The notes below the pieces were generated by a model. It saw only the letters and a list, made by a program, of their open reading frames with translations, did not search any database and was not told the origin of the DNA. The position numbers were made by a program, and so were the translations under genes. 64,000 nucleotides of DNA from a candidate division WOR-3 bacterium (lineage in GTDB: Bacteria > SDB-A): NCBI GenBank assembly GCA_016934535.1, contig JAFGSQ010000016.1, positions 62,001-126,000 on the forward strand. The letters are read 5' to 3'. Of the stretch, positions 43,817 to 53,180 are shown one piece after another. Positions within the stretch are counted from its first letter, which is position 1. Every line of letters begins with the position of its first letter.

Positions 43817-45061
43817 TTATTTCGACCAGGCGGGCATTACACTTCCCGGAGAAGAAACTATTTCTCTCACGAAAGTGCCGTCGAAATTCATAGTGTAAAG
43901 TCTGTCGTTTCCCGACCTGTTGCTCGAAAAAACAACGTGAAGTCCGTCTGGAGACCACGAGGGATCTTCGTTGTCTCCGACAGCCGTCAGTTGTCTTAAA
44001 TTGTCTCCAGAAGGTGAAACACTGAATATCTGGAAAGACCCTCCTCCCTGCATTCCGACAAAAAGTATCCTGTCTCCCCTCGGAGACCACGCCGGCGATG
44101 TGTTGTAGGAACCTGTGAAGGTGATCTGCCTCGCGTTGATGCCGTCTCTTCCCGAAACGTAGATCTGAGGTCCACCGGCTCTGTCGCTCGTGAAAGCGAT
44201 TTCATTGCCGGAGGGCGACCACGTCGGAGAACACTCTATCGAATGTGCGGTAGTGACTCTTTTGAGGTTGTTGCCCGGAAGTTCGAGGACATATATGTCA
44301 GTATTTCCGTCGATGTTCATCGCGAAAGCCAACGAACTCCCGTCCGGTGAAAATTCACCTCCGACTTGCAGGTTACCGGAAACGGGGATGGGTTCAAGTT
44401 TGCCCTGTGCCAAAGTAACTATTTCGGGTTTTTCGCTGACGTATGAAGTAAAAAGCAAACCTCCTGATGAGTTCCAGAAAGGAGAAATGTTTATGGACCC
44501 GTTGCTGACAAAACTTTCGTCGTTGAAACCGTCGTAATCGCAGACACGAACGCCCGAGGTCGAGTGGCCTCTTCTCGTATAGGCTATCCTGGTAGTAAAA
44601 ATACCCTTTTCGCCTGTCAGGGCCGCTACAATGTCGTCTGAAAACTCGTGAGAGATTTTCCTTATCTGATCGCGCGATCCCGTGTACGTATTCTCGAAAA
44701 TCGCACTTTCTGAATACAGGTCAAGAAGAACTCCTTTTATCAGAATCTTCCCTCCTTCTTCGGAGATCGACGCGATGGCGATAGCTTCGGTTCCCGTCGC
44801 CTGAAGCTTACTCCACCTGGGAGGCAAAAGGTCGCCAATCGTCAAACCGGCTTCTTGCGGTGTGACTATGGAAAAATAAAGGCTGTAAAGAAGGTCGGAA
44901 CCGACAATCTGCTGGGACTGAGTCGCCGTTCCTGAAAGTTCTCCGGAAGAAGTGAACGGCATGATTATTATGTCAATTTGCTCTTTTCCGTAAGCTGTTA
45001 TTCCGACGTAGATGTCACTCTGTGACAAAAACAGGTTCAATATCAAATACAAAGCAAACAT
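43817..45061 (-). CDS. tolB: Tol-Pal system beta-propeller protein TolB
   Basis: 414 residues with signal peptide (about 1-15), an N-terminal alpha/beta domain, and a six-bladed propeller shown by repeats such as SPTWSPSGNEIAFTSDRAGG and TSPAWSPRGDRILFVG. It relays the Tol complex force to Pal. ATG with GGGAGAGA upstream. It lies between the TonB/TolA-type gene and pal, in canonical order. Confidence 0.94.
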   Translation of the reverse strand: MFALYLILNLFLSQSDIYVGITAYGKEQIDIIIMPFTSSGELSGTATQSQQIVGSDLLYSLYFSIVTPQEAGLTIGDLLPPRWSKLQATGTEAIAIASISEEGGKILIKGVLLDLYSESAIFENTYTGSRDQIRKISHEFSDDIVAALTGEKGIFTTRIAYTRRGHSTSGVRVCDYDGFNDESFVSNGSINISPFWNSSGGLLFTSYVSEKPEIVTLAQGKLEPIPVSGNLQVGGEFSPDGSSLAFAMNIDGNTDIYVLELPGNNLKRVTTAHSIECSPTWSPSGNEIAFTSDRAGGPQIYVSGRDGINARQITFTGSYNTSPAWSPRGDRILFVGMQGGGSFQIFSVSPSGDNLRQLTAVGDNEDPSWSPDGLHVVFSSNRSGNDRLYTMNFDGTFVREIVSSPGSVMPAWSK

Positions 45062-45078
45062 CGCTGTCTCTCCCCTGA

Positions 45079-45702
45079 TTACTTGTGTTCAAAATAAAAA
45101 TGGACGACGACGGAATTTCCGAACCTTTCTGGCAGCGGAGGAAGAGGTGAAGAATTTCTGACAGCTCTGAGACCAGCGAGGTCCAGCGCCGAGTTTCCCG
45201 AGCTCTCTTCTATCTCTGCCCCGGATATTTCCCCGTTCGAATTTATTGTGAATTTTATAGTCGCTTTTCTTATTTCCGCTCCGGCACCTAGAGGGTCGGA
45301 ATAATACCTGGAAACTTTTCTGACTATTGACTTGATGTAGGGATCTTCAGGTCCGACGCCGGGAATGTTTACGGATATCGGATCGCTTCCTCCCGTCGCG
45401 ACCGGCAGGACGTTCTGCTGATCGGTCTGTGTTACGTCGTCTTGCTGAATGACCGTTGTCTGGTTCTGGTTGTCTGTCTGCAGAAGCGGCTGTGTTTCTG
45501 CAGTACTACCCGTGTGGCTTTGCGTTCTATCGCTGGAGGCTACCAGATTGACTCTGTATCTTACAATCTCAGTGACCACTGTAAAATCACTCATTTTCAC
45601 GAAAACTGCTCCTGCCAATAATGCAAAAACTGCGTGTGCCGCGAATGAAAACGAAAATCCCTTGAACGTGTCAGCGCTTGACCGTGTATACAAGTTCGAC
45701 AT
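45079..45702 (-). CDS. TonB/TolA-type energy transducer
   Basis: 207 residues from ATG 45702 behind AGGG; a TTG 21 bases earlier deepens the overlap with tolR. One membrane segment (about 12-33), a Gln/Thr-rich linker (TQSHTGSTAETQPLLQTDNQ), and a TonB/TolA C-terminal domain (RKVSRYYSDPLGAGAEIRKATIKFTINSNGEISGAEIEESSG). Its place between tolR and tolB makes TolA function likely, though the short linker resembles TonB. Confidence 0.88.
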   Translation of the reverse strand: MSNLYTRSSADTFKGFSFSFAAHAVFALLAGAVFVKMSDFTVVTEIVRYRVNLVASSDRTQSHTGSTAETQPLLQTDNQNQTTVIQQDDVTQTDQQNVLPVATGGSDPISVNIPGVGPEDPYIKSIVRKVSRYYSDPLGAGAEIRKATIKFTINSNGEISGAEIEESSGNSALDLAGLRAVRNSSPLPPLPERFGNSVVVHFYFEHK

Positions 45703-46117
45703 TGTTAATCCCTGCCTTCGCAACTGCTCTGACGCAGTCGAGCACGTGTTTGTACATCGCCGAGGAATCAGCCTCTATGCTCACCGGTGTCAAAGGATCG
45801 AGTGCCCTGAGACGGGGTATGAGGTCCTCGGCCGCTGAAAGAGTTTCACTCGAAACGGCTCTCTGACCAAGGTAAAGACCGAAAAAAATATTTCCGGTGC
45901 TGTCAATTGAAATGACGGAAGTTTTTAGGTCTTCGGGTACGACTTCCGAGCGGGCGCTGTCGCTCAAAACAGGCACACCGACAGAAGACCTCACCCTCTG
46001 TTCGTTTATAAGCGGGACGGTAATCATGAACATTATAAGCAGAGACATCGTTACGTCCACCAAACTGGTGACATTTATTCCGGACATCGGTTTCAGTTCG
46101 TCGGAAACCGCCATCAT
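45671..46117 (-). CDS. tolR: TolR/ExbD biopolymer transporter
   Basis: 148 residues with one N-terminal helix (about 15-38) holding the conserved Asp of the proton path in VTSLVDVTMSLLIMFM, and a periplasmic domain. Together with TolQ it forms the proton-driven motor. The product starts MM; either ATG is possible. It follows tolQ by seven bases and overlaps the transducer gene by 32. Confidence 0.93.
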   Translation of the reverse strand: MMAVSDELKPMSGINVTSLVDVTMSLLIMFMITVPLINEQRVRSSVGVPVLSDSARSEVVPEDLKTSVISIDSTGNIFFGLYLGQRAVSSETLSAAEDLIPRLRALDPLTPVSIEADSSAMYKHVLDCVRAVAKAGINNVELVYTVKR

Positions 46118-46124
46118 TCACCTC

Positions 46125-46817
46125 TCATGAAATCATGCCCCAAACAAGGGATTTTTCAATTATTTCGTCCGAAAAATTTTCCATTGATACTACCATGCTT
46201 CTAAGTTTGGAATTCAGTCCGTTGTAAAGCATCACGGCCGGAATGGCGACCAGCAATCCGACGATAGTCGTCACAAGAGCTGCCGCAACACCGGGGCCAA
46301 TGGCTGAAATGTCGGTTGATTTGTGCTGTCCCATCGCCATGAAAGACAGCATTATGCCCCACACTGTACCCAGCAGGCCGAAAAAAGGCGCCACGGTAGT
46401 AGTAGTCGCGAGAAACGTTATTTTTCCCTCTAGCCTGTGCATTTCCTCTCTGACAAGTTTTTCCGAGAGCATTTTAATCTCTTCGAGTTTCGGTTTTGCC
46501 GGTACAGGGGCTTCGGGATTCGGAGTAAAAAAAAGTCTGTTGTGAAGGCCGATGAATATCCTTGCAAAAGGTGCCGGGTCGCCGACGATAGTCAGATTTC
46601 CCATCATCTCTTTGGTTTTGATGTTGCCGAAAGTAGTTTCAAAACTGTTGTTGAGAGACGTCGCTTTTCTGAAAAGCAGAAACCTTTCAACCGCGATCGA
46701 AACCGTAAAAAAAGATATTATAAAAAGCGCGCCTAGGATCACCCAGGTGACGGGATCGTTTTTGGATATGCGTGCCGCGTTTTCGTACGACAGTGCCGAA
46801 AGGTAAATCAGGACCAT
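46125..46817 (-). CDS. tolQ: TolQ/ExbB proton channel
   Basis: 230 residues with three helices. LGTVWGIMLSFMAMG and ISAIGPGVAAALVTTIVGLLVAIPAVMLYNGL form the conserved two-helix pore region with Thr and Gly proton-path residues. It heads the tolQ-R-A-B-pal-cpoB set. Start overlaps the trpS end by ten bases, tying the motor to trpS expression, an uncommon pairing. Confidence 0.94.
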   Translation of the reverse strand: MVLIYLSALSYENAARISKNDPVTWVILGALFIISFFTVSIAVERFLLFRKATSLNNSFETTFGNIKTKEMMGNLTIVGDPAPFARIFIGLHNRLFFTPNPEAPVPAKPKLEEIKMLSEKLVREEMHRLEGKITFLATTTTVAPFFGLLGTVWGIMLSFMAMGQHKSTDISAIGPGVAAALVTTIVGLLVAIPAVMLYNGLNSKLRSMVVSMENFSDEIIEKSLVWGMIS

Positions 46818-47788
46818 AATCCGGTTTTCTCCTTAACTTCTTTCATTGTTGACTTGGCCGTTTCGCGGGCTTTCCTGCTGCCCTCCGAAAGGATTTCCTT
46901 GACGTCAGGAATTCTTGAAAGCCACTTCTCCTTGTTTTCCCTGTAAGGTGCGAGTTCTTTTGCGAGGTTTTCAGCGAGTATTTTTTTACATTCGAAACAG
47001 CCGATGGAAGCTTTTATACATCCTTCTTTACAATATTCTATCTGCTGGGGTGTGGAAAGTAAACCGTGCAGGGAAAAAACGTTGCATTCGGTCGGTACAC
47101 CGGGATCTGTTTTTTTCTGTCTTCGGGTATCCGTGACTGCCGTCGCCAGTTTTTTGTTAATTTCCTCCGGTGAGTCCGACAGGTAAATGCAGTTGCCCAG
47201 ACTTTTCGACATTTTTAATTTTCCGTCCAGGCCGAGAATGACCGCTCCTTTACCTATAATCGGCTGAGGTTCGGGAAAAGTGTCACCGAAAGTTGCGTTG
47301 AATTTTCTGACAATTTCCCTGCAGAGTTCGAGGTGAGGGAGCTGGTCTTTACCGACGGGGACAAGTTCCGATTTGTAGACAAGTATGTCTGCAGCCATCA
47401 AAACCGGATAGTCGAGCAGTCCGACATTGACGTTGTCTGCGTTTTGAGCGACTTTGTCCTTGAAAGTAGGTACCCTTTCGCACCACGAAAGAGGGGTGGC
47501 ACAGTTGAGTATCCACGCAAGTTCCGTATGTTCGGGAACCATAGACTGAACCATCAGGACTGAGGTCTCGGGATTCAATCCCGCCGAAAGGTAGGAAACG
47601 GCGGCGTCCAGAACTCTACCTTGAAGCTCGCCGGGGTCATACCTGACGGTCATGGCGTGGTAATCCACTATTCCGTAGACACAGTCGTATTTATCCTGAA
47701 TTCCTATCCATTGTTTCAGAGCTCCGAAATAATTGCCGACGTGGAGGTTTCCCGAGGGCTGGATTCCGGAAAAAACCTTTTTGCTCAA
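46808..47788 (-). CDS. trpS: Tryptophanyl-tRNA synthetase
   Basis: A 326-residue class I synthetase. SGIQPSGNLHVGNYFGAL holds the HIGH-type motif, MVPEHTELAWILNC the substrate helix, and KMSKSLGN the KMSKS loop. Length is typical. Starts with TTG behind GAGGTG. It sits between rlmN and tolQ on the minus strand. Confidence 0.96.
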   Translation of the reverse strand: MSKKVFSGIQPSGNLHVGNYFGALKQWIGIQDKYDCVYGIVDYHAMTVRYDPGELQGRVLDAAVSYLSAGLNPETSVLMVQSMVPEHTELAWILNCATPLSWCERVPTFKDKVAQNADNVNVGLLDYPVLMAADILVYKSELVPVGKDQLPHLELCREIVRKFNATFGDTFPEPQPIIGKGAVILGLDGKLKMSKSLGNCIYLSDSPEEINKKLATAVTDTRRQKKTDPGVPTECNVFSLHGLLSTPQQIEYCKEGCIKASIGCFECKKILAENLAKELAPYRENKEKWLSRIPDVKEILSEGSRKARETAKSTMKEVKEKTGLWS

Positions 47789-47791
47789 AAT

Positions 47792-48832
47792 TCACCTCAT
47801 TTTCTTTTGTTTTCCTGTGAAGAGTTGTCCGCACGCGGCTTGTATATCTTCTCCTTTGCTGAACCTTGTAGTTACTTCTACCCCTTCTTTTTTCAGGGCT
47901 TCCTGAAATCTCAGAAGTATTGCCGGCTCAGGTCTTTCGAAGCCTTTCTCTGCGCGGTTATAAGGGATCAGGTTCACTTTGCAAAGAACTCCATCAAGCA
48001 GTTCCGATAGTTTTCTCGCGTCCGAAGGTCCGTCGTTGAAACCTTTTATCAAAACGTATTCGAAAGTCACCTTCTTGTTCGTTATATCCGTGTATTGCTT
48101 GACGGCGTCCATGAGAGCCGACAAAGTCCATTTCCTTGCCACAGGCATGATTTTCTTCCTGTCGGTATCGTTCGAAGCGTTCAGAGAAACAGCCAGTTTG
48201 TATTGTTTGGCGCTTTTTGCCAGAAATAGTATTCCCGGCACTACCCCCGCAGTGGAAACTGTGATTTTTCTCTGGCCGATCCCGAGCATTCTCTTGTCGT
48301 TAATCATGTCGCACGCAGCCATTGCTCCTTTGTAGTCGTAAAAAGGCTCCCCCATCCCCATCAGGACGACATTTGTAGGGTTCGCCTTTCCGGCGGACGC
48401 GGCGAGAAGAACCTGAACGGCTATCTCGTAAGGCGTCAGCTGTCTTACGAATCCCATTCCTCCTGTAGCGCAGAAAAGACATCCGTACGGGCAACCTATT
48501 CCGGTCGAAACGCACACGGTCGTCCTGCCCCCTTCTTTTATGAGAACGGTTTCCGCTTCATTTTTGTCCCAAAACTTCACTTTATACTTTACCGTTTTAT
48601 CACCGGATTTATTCATTTTTTCTATCTCCGGCAAGTAAATCTTTTCCCTGAGGTCTTCTCTGACGGAAGTCGGCAAATTGGACATCGAAAGAGGATCCAG
48701 TGCCTTCTTTTTCCATATCCATTCGAGTATCTGACCTTCCCTGTAAGAAGGAAGCCCCTCTTTGTGACAATAATCGGAAAGATTGTCCGGAACAGGTTCC
48801 ATGAACTTATGCTTTCTTTCTTCGGTGTTCAT
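47792..48832 (-). CDS. rlmN: 23S rRNA/tRNA m2A methyltransferase RlmN
   Basis: A 346-residue radical SAM methyltransferase acting on A2503 of 23S rRNA. The cluster motif GCPYGCLFCATG (Cx3Cx2C) and VVLMGMGEPFYDYKG, KITVSTAGVVPGI, and the C-terminal cysteine in FSKGEDIQAACGQL are all present, matching the dual-cysteine mechanism. The ATG overlaps the rhodanese stop (ATGA). Confidence 0.95.
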   Translation of the reverse strand: MNTEERKHKFMEPVPDNLSDYCHKEGLPSYREGQILEWIWKKKALDPLSMSNLPTSVREDLREKIYLPEIEKMNKSGDKTVKYKVKFWDKNEAETVLIKEGGRTTVCVSTGIGCPYGCLFCATGGMGFVRQLTPYEIAVQVLLAASAGKANPTNVVLMGMGEPFYDYKGAMAACDMINDKRMLGIGQRKITVSTAGVVPGILFLAKSAKQYKLAVSLNASNDTDRKKIMPVARKWTLSALMDAVKQYTDITNKKVTFEYVLIKGFNDGPSDARKLSELLDGVLCKVNLIPYNRAEKGFERPEPAILLRFQEALKKEGVEVTTRFSKGEDIQAACGQLFTGKQKKMR

Positions 48833-49272
48833 TCGACCGGATATCCGAGTTGTATCCAGGATTTAATCCCCCCGGACAGATTCAACACTCTTATGAAATT
48901 CAATTCTTTCATGATTGTGGCCGCGCTCGAACTCCTCGCTCCGTGTTTGCAGTATAAAAGATAGAGACATTCCCTGGGAAAAGTATCGATTATTTCCCTG
49001 AAATTCTCAGAACCGTAATTTACGTTTATCGAATTGGATATCCTGAAAGAATCGAATTCTTCGGGCCGTCTTACGTCTATAATACGGACACTGCCGTCGG
49101 ACAATCTCAGTATTTCCTGCGTCTGTTCGGGCGTGACGTCCATGTAAACGGTATCTCTGTTCAACAATTCGACACAGACAGATTCCATACTCATCCCTCT
49201 CCTCGCGTTACAGCTTGATAAAGTGATTCCGGTTGAAGATAAAACAATAATCCCTGCCAAATATTTTTTCAC
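48829..49272 (-). CDS. Rhodanese-like lipoprotein
   Basis: 147 residues starting with GTG behind AGAGG. Signal and lipobox LSSC (cysteine near 21), then one rhodanese domain: VRIIDVRRPEEFDSFRISNSINV, active-site loop YCKHGARSS with the catalytic cysteine, and LSGGIKSWIQLGYPVE. A single-domain periplasmic sulfurtransferase or redox sensor. The AR S loop resembles phage-shock PspE-type proteins. Coupled to rlmN by a four-base overlap. Confidence 0.85.
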   Translation of the reverse strand: MKKYLAGIIVLSSTGITLSSCNARRGMSMESVCVELLNRDTVYMDVTPEQTQEILRLSDGSVRIIDVRRPEEFDSFRISNSINVNYGSENFREIIDTFPRECLYLLYCKHGARSSSAATIMKELNFIRVLNLSGGIKSWIQLGYPVE

Positions 49273-49339
49273 AATAAACCTCTTATCTGTAATTACTCCT
49301 TTTTTCTTATCTACATTCCAATGTATTGTTTTCAGAATC

Positions 49340-51091
49340 TCAGTAACGGTTGAATTTTCTGCTGAAAGTCGCCTGTCCTATCCTGGCGAGCACGAAATAA
49401 CTTCCCGCCTGGATTCCCTCTCCAATATCCTCTGATAATAAGTGGTGTCCCTCCGAATACCTGCCTTCAGCGACGACATAGACGCTTCTTCCTGTGACGT
49501 CAAAAATCTTTACTGAAACGTCGGTCATCTCAGTGAGAGAGAATTCGACTCTCAACAATCCCTCCGAAAAGACGGACGCGAATTCCACCTGCGCCGGAAC
49601 GACAGTGACAGGCATCTCTTCAACGGAATTAATTTCGTAAGACACGGTGTAGAATCCTTCCGGAGCCGTGTAGGGATCCCTTTCGGTCCTTCCGGAGGAG
49701 TCTGTCGCCTGGATAAAGTAATCAATAACAGCAGTGTCGTCGGCGACCGGTTGAGGCAAAATACACCAAAAACTGTCGGGAAAGCCGGTTACCCTCTCCA
49801 TTGTCTCAAAATTTTCAAAAACGCTGTCTCCGTGGAACTTCCACGCGAAAAACACCTGATCGCTTATTACGCCTTCGCCGCTGTAATCATGGACGAGAGC
49901 GCGGATTCTCAGTTCGAAAGGATCTATACCGGGGTCGTGATCTACAAAAAGCATTCCGGGGTCGAAAATAGCCATAGTCCTGCAGTGGATGGCGTCTGTG
50001 GGTTCAAAACTGTAATCCGTATAACCTACTGCGTCGTAACCGGGCATCTCCCTCTCGTAAAAGTTGATCGCGGCAGTGTCGTACAATGTATTGCCGGTCA
50101 CCGGCACGTAGACTTTATTGTTGAGTATCAGGCTGTTGACGTAAGCGGCGTATATGCTATCAGGACAGTTGAGCCTGACGACCTCGTAATTTCTGCCGTA
50201 ACAGTTTGTAAGAGTCGTAATGTAATTCGCGAGCTGATTGAGAGCGGCGTCGTCAACTCCGTTCCTTATGACGACAACTTTCTCTTCCGAAAGAAATTTA
50301 GCATAACAATCTATGTGATTTATGTAGCTTCCGAGCGGGTCGTTGAAAGTGTAATAGTTGGAAATTCCCCAGTAGGCGAGCATCAAAGCGTTGACCGAAT
50401 CTACGGACAAAGACGGGTTGTCGTCTGAATATACGTTGTTGCTCGACATCGCTCTGCCGTGGCCGTCGCACATCATATTGCCGCCCGTGTGAGCGAGCAT
50501 TGTTTTCCACAGTTTTATTCCGAGAGCCGGTGCGAGGTCCCAGTTGGACTCGTCGTCGTCTATCCTGCCGTGAGTGTATCTTCTGTTGTAGACGTGGTCT
50601 GAAATTCCCACTGAATCGTTTCCGTCGAAGACCGACCAGGGGCCGTAATCCCTCGTCCAGTAGCTGTTGGTTGGAGTCGAAACGAAAGTTACGTCGGAGA
50701 GAGAAATGCCGTGGCTCGTGAAAGCCGACTGGGCGGACGAGACGTTGTCCGTAAGACAGGTGACGTGGAGATCCTGAGCGAGATCTGATATAAGATTCCA
50801 CGGCAGTCCGACGGGATATCTTATGAGAACGGAAACCGCCGGTTCCCACTCGGCGCACATCCTGACGGGCGCGGCGGGAGGATCGGTCGGCACAACGGGA
50901 TCTTTTCCCATGGAAGGATAATATTCAGGCAGAAGCGGTTTTAAAGGGCCTGGATCGTGAGGAGGATGATTGACAGACATTCCGTCGACGATTAGTTCGG
51001 CGAATTCTCCGGAAAACGGCCCTTCTTCATGTCCGGGTATCCAGGTATTCGCGGAAGTGAGTACAATTGTCAGAACGAATATTAAAAACAT
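49340..51091 (-). CDS. Secreted peptidylarginine deiminase-like protein with C-terminal sorting domain
   Basis: 583 residues from an ATG behind AAGGAAGG. Signal peptide (1-16), then a pentein fold of the bacterial PAD/agmatine deiminase family. Catalytic residues match P. gingivalis PPAD in order and spacing: D148 (WTRDYGP), H259 and D261 (HIDCYAKF), N324 (LILNNKVY), C370 (DAIHCRTM). An Ig-like region follows, then residues about 505-583 look like a type IX secretion sorting domain (VSVKIFDVTGRSVYVV, GSYFVLAR). It would convert protein arginine to citrulline outside the cell, or agmatine. Strong homology by motif; substrate not proven. Confidence 0.85.
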   Translation of the reverse strand: MFLIFVLTIVLTSANTWIPGHEEGPFSGEFAELIVDGMSVNHPPHDPGPLKPLLPEYYPSMGKDPVVPTDPPAAPVRMCAEWEPAVSVLIRYPVGLPWNLISDLAQDLHVTCLTDNVSSAQSAFTSHGISLSDVTFVSTPTNSYWTRDYGPWSVFDGNDSVGISDHVYNRRYTHGRIDDDESNWDLAPALGIKLWKTMLAHTGGNMMCDGHGRAMSSNNVYSDDNPSLSVDSVNALMLAYWGISNYYTFNDPLGSYINHIDCYAKFLSEEKVVVIRNGVDDAALNQLANYITTLTNCYGRNYEVVRLNCPDSIYAAYVNSLILNNKVYVPVTGNTLYDTAAINFYEREMPGYDAVGYTDYSFEPTDAIHCRTMAIFDPGMLFVDHDPGIDPFELRIRALVHDYSGEGVISDQVFFAWKFHGDSVFENFETMERVTGFPDSFWCILPQPVADDTAVIDYFIQATDSSGRTERDPYTAPEGFYTVSYEINSVEEMPVTVVPAQVEFASVFSEGLLRVEFSLTEMTDVSVKIFDVTGRSVYVVAEGRYSEGHHLLSEDIGEGIQAGSYFVLARIGQATFSRKFNRY

Positions 51092-51092
51092 G

Positions 51093-53180
51093 TCACCTTC
51101 CTTTTTCAAATTCGGCTTCGAGCCGGTTCTTCAGAAAAAAGTTTCTGTTTGAAGATTTGTCGTTGGCGAGCGCAGTGTAAAGCGCCTTTTTGTCGCCTAC
51201 GATTATAACAAGTTCTTTGCCCCTGGTCACCGCTGTGTAAAGAAGATCCCTGGCCAGCATCATGTAATGACTCGAATGAACAGCGACGACAACTGCCGGA
51301 TACTCCGTTCCCTGTGATTTGTGAACTGTGACGGCGTAGCCCAGGACGAGATTATCTCTTTTTTCTTTTTCAATTTCAACGGTTTTGTAAGAGAAGTCTA
51401 CTGTAAGAGAAAAATTATTTTTTGCGACTACGACGCCGGTGTCGCCATTGAAAATATCCAGATCATAATCGTTTGAAATCTGCATCACTTTGTCCCCGGA
51501 TGCCGGTCTTTCAGTCTTTCCGGGATTGAGAAGCTCCGCGAGTCTTGAATTCAGTTCCTTGGTTCCGGCTTCGCCTCCGTTGACAGGGGTTATGACCTGA
51601 ACGCAATGGGAGGTTCTCTTTCCGTATCTTTTTACGAGTTCTGTACCTGCTATCCTGCACACCTCTTCAGCAATTTCAATGAGGCTCCCTTTTTTGACAA
51701 AGACGAAATCTTTTCCGTTGAAAGAAGGCATTTTCCCCACGAGAATGTCTTTGGCCGCCGGTATGATGCCTCCCGTTGATTTCTGTCTGAACACTTCTTC
51801 GAGCCTTACGGCAGGTATGAAAGAGCAATTGACAATGTCCCTGAAAAAATTCCCCGGTCCTACAGGCGGTAGTTGGTCGGCGTCGCCTACAAAAATAAAT
51901 CGGGTATTTCTACCCGCAGCCTGAAGAAGGCTCGCGGCGAGATATATGTCTATCATTGAGCTTTCGTCAACTATTATGAAAGTGTCGTCAATTCTGCTGT
52001 TCGAATTGTATTTGAACATGCCCGTGACCGGATTGTAATTCAACAATCTGTGAATTGTCCTGGCTTTGATTTTTGTCACTTCTTCGAGTCTCTTCGCCGC
52101 CCTTCCGGTAGGGGCGCAGAGCTCGATATTCCCTTTGAAGCTCTCTGCGATTTTCCTTATCAAAGTCGTTTTACCAGTTCCCGGTCCTCCGGTTATGACG
52201 CTGACGGCGAATGCCGATGCGTTTGACACTGCTTCTTTAAGAACAGGTAAAAATTCAGAAGATATGTTGAATTTTTCCGGACAAGCTCCGCTCTCGCCGA
52301 AAAGCCGGATTATCTCTTTGCAAGCCGTTTTTTCGGCTCTTTCGGTTGAAAACGTGTATACATATTTGACGCCCGAGAAATCCGCGCTTTTCAATGCCGC
52401 GGCGCCAAGCATATCACCGAGAACCGGCCTTATCTCAATCGCATCCGCCCCCGTGATCTTTGAAGTTGCGTCTATTAGTTCTTCAAGAGGTATACATGTG
52501 TGACCAAAAGCGATTGATTCGGACAATACGTGGTTCAAAGCCGATCTCAACCTGAAAGGCGAATTCTTCGCTATCCCCATTCCGAGTGCTATACCGTCCG
52601 CTTTTTTAAAACCAATGCCGCCGACTATTTCCGACAAAACGTAGGGATTGTTCTCGACGACTCCCGCGACATTGCCTGGTCCAAGTTCGCGGGCTATTTT
52701 CTCTGCGGTCTTCTGCCCGACACCGAATTTCGACAGATAAATGAGAACATTTCTCGCCTCGGCGTCTTTCTTCCATTCGCGATCAATTTCCTCGGCGGCT
52801 TTTTTTCTCAGACCTTTTATTTCACGGAGTTTTTCGGGATGATTATCTAGTACGAAGGCCGTTTTTTCGCCGAAGGCTTCCACTACTTTTTCAGCCGTCT
52901 TTTTTCCAACTCCTTTTATTCTTCCTCCGCCAAGAAATGCCAAAATTCCTTTTTTTGAATTTATGTCTTCCGGAAAGGCTGATTTAACGGAAAATTGCCT
53001 GCCGAATTTCGGATGGACTGCCCATTCGCCCGTCAGCTTATACACTCTGCCCTGAGTCGGAACAGGTATGGATCCTGCGGCAATGAATTCGGAGGAGTTT
53101 TTGAATTTGGCGACTGAAAACGTTCTGTCTCTGTTTTCGTATATAAGCTTGACGAGTTCGGCTCTGATTTCCATTCTCAA
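51093..53180 (-). CDS. recD2: RecD2-type ATP-dependent DNA helicase
   Basis: A 695-residue superfamily 1B helicase. N-terminal OB-like and helix-hairpin-helix repeats (GGGRIKGVGKKTAEKVVEAF, LSKFGVGQKTAEKIAREL), Walker A ITGGPGTGKTTLIRKI, ELCAPTGRAAKRL, IIVDESSMIDIYL, FVGDADQLPPVGPG and C-terminal GYAVTVHKSQGTEYP. It unwinds 5'-3' in repair or replication, without a RecB/C partner visible. TTG start overlaps the dapB stop (TTGA); an ATG two codons later is possible. Confidence 0.95.
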   Translation of the reverse strand: MRMEIRAELVKLIYENRDRTFSVAKFKNSSEFIAAGSIPVPTQGRVYKLTGEWAVHPKFGRQFSVKSAFPEDINSKKGILAFLGGGRIKGVGKKTAEKVVEAFGEKTAFVLDNHPEKLREIKGLRKKAAEEIDREWKKDAEARNVLIYLSKFGVGQKTAEKIARELGPGNVAGVVENNPYVLSEIVGGIGFKKADGIALGMGIAKNSPFRLRSALNHVLSESIAFGHTCIPLEELIDATSKITGADAIEIRPVLGDMLGAAALKSADFSGVKYVYTFSTERAEKTACKEIIRLFGESGACPEKFNISSEFLPVLKEAVSNASAFAVSVITGGPGTGKTTLIRKIAESFKGNIELCAPTGRAAKRLEEVTKIKARTIHRLLNYNPVTGMFKYNSNSRIDDTFIIVDESSMIDIYLAASLLQAAGRNTRFIFVGDADQLPPVGPGNFFRDIVNCSFIPAVRLEEVFRQKSTGGIIPAAKDILVGKMPSFNGKDFVFVKKGSLIEIAEEVCRIAGTELVKRYGKRTSHCVQVITPVNGGEAGTKELNSRLAELLNPGKTERPASGDKVMQISNDYDLDIFNGDTGVVVAKNNFSLTVDFSYKTVEIEKEKRDNLVLGYAVTVHKSQGTEYPAVVVAVHSSHYMMLARDLLYTAVTRGKELVIIVGDKKALYTALANDKSSNRNFFLKNRLEAEFEKGR

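Noticed and set aside
43593-44090. 165-codon frame across pal and tolB
   Set aside because: Low-complexity Arg/Cys-rich product overlapping two well-supported genes.
49312-49325. Short inverted repeat TACATT-CC-AATGTA upstream of the rhodanese gene
   Set aside because: Six-base arms are common by chance and no nearby regulator gene supports an operator.
49751-50428. 225-codon open frame on the plus strand
   Set aside because: It is antisense to the well-supported deiminase gene and has no family motif; coding pattern follows the minus strand.
50298-50858. 186-codon open frame on the minus strand, rich in Arg
   Set aside because: It is in another frame of the deiminase gene, and the Arg-rich composition is typical of a frame shadow.
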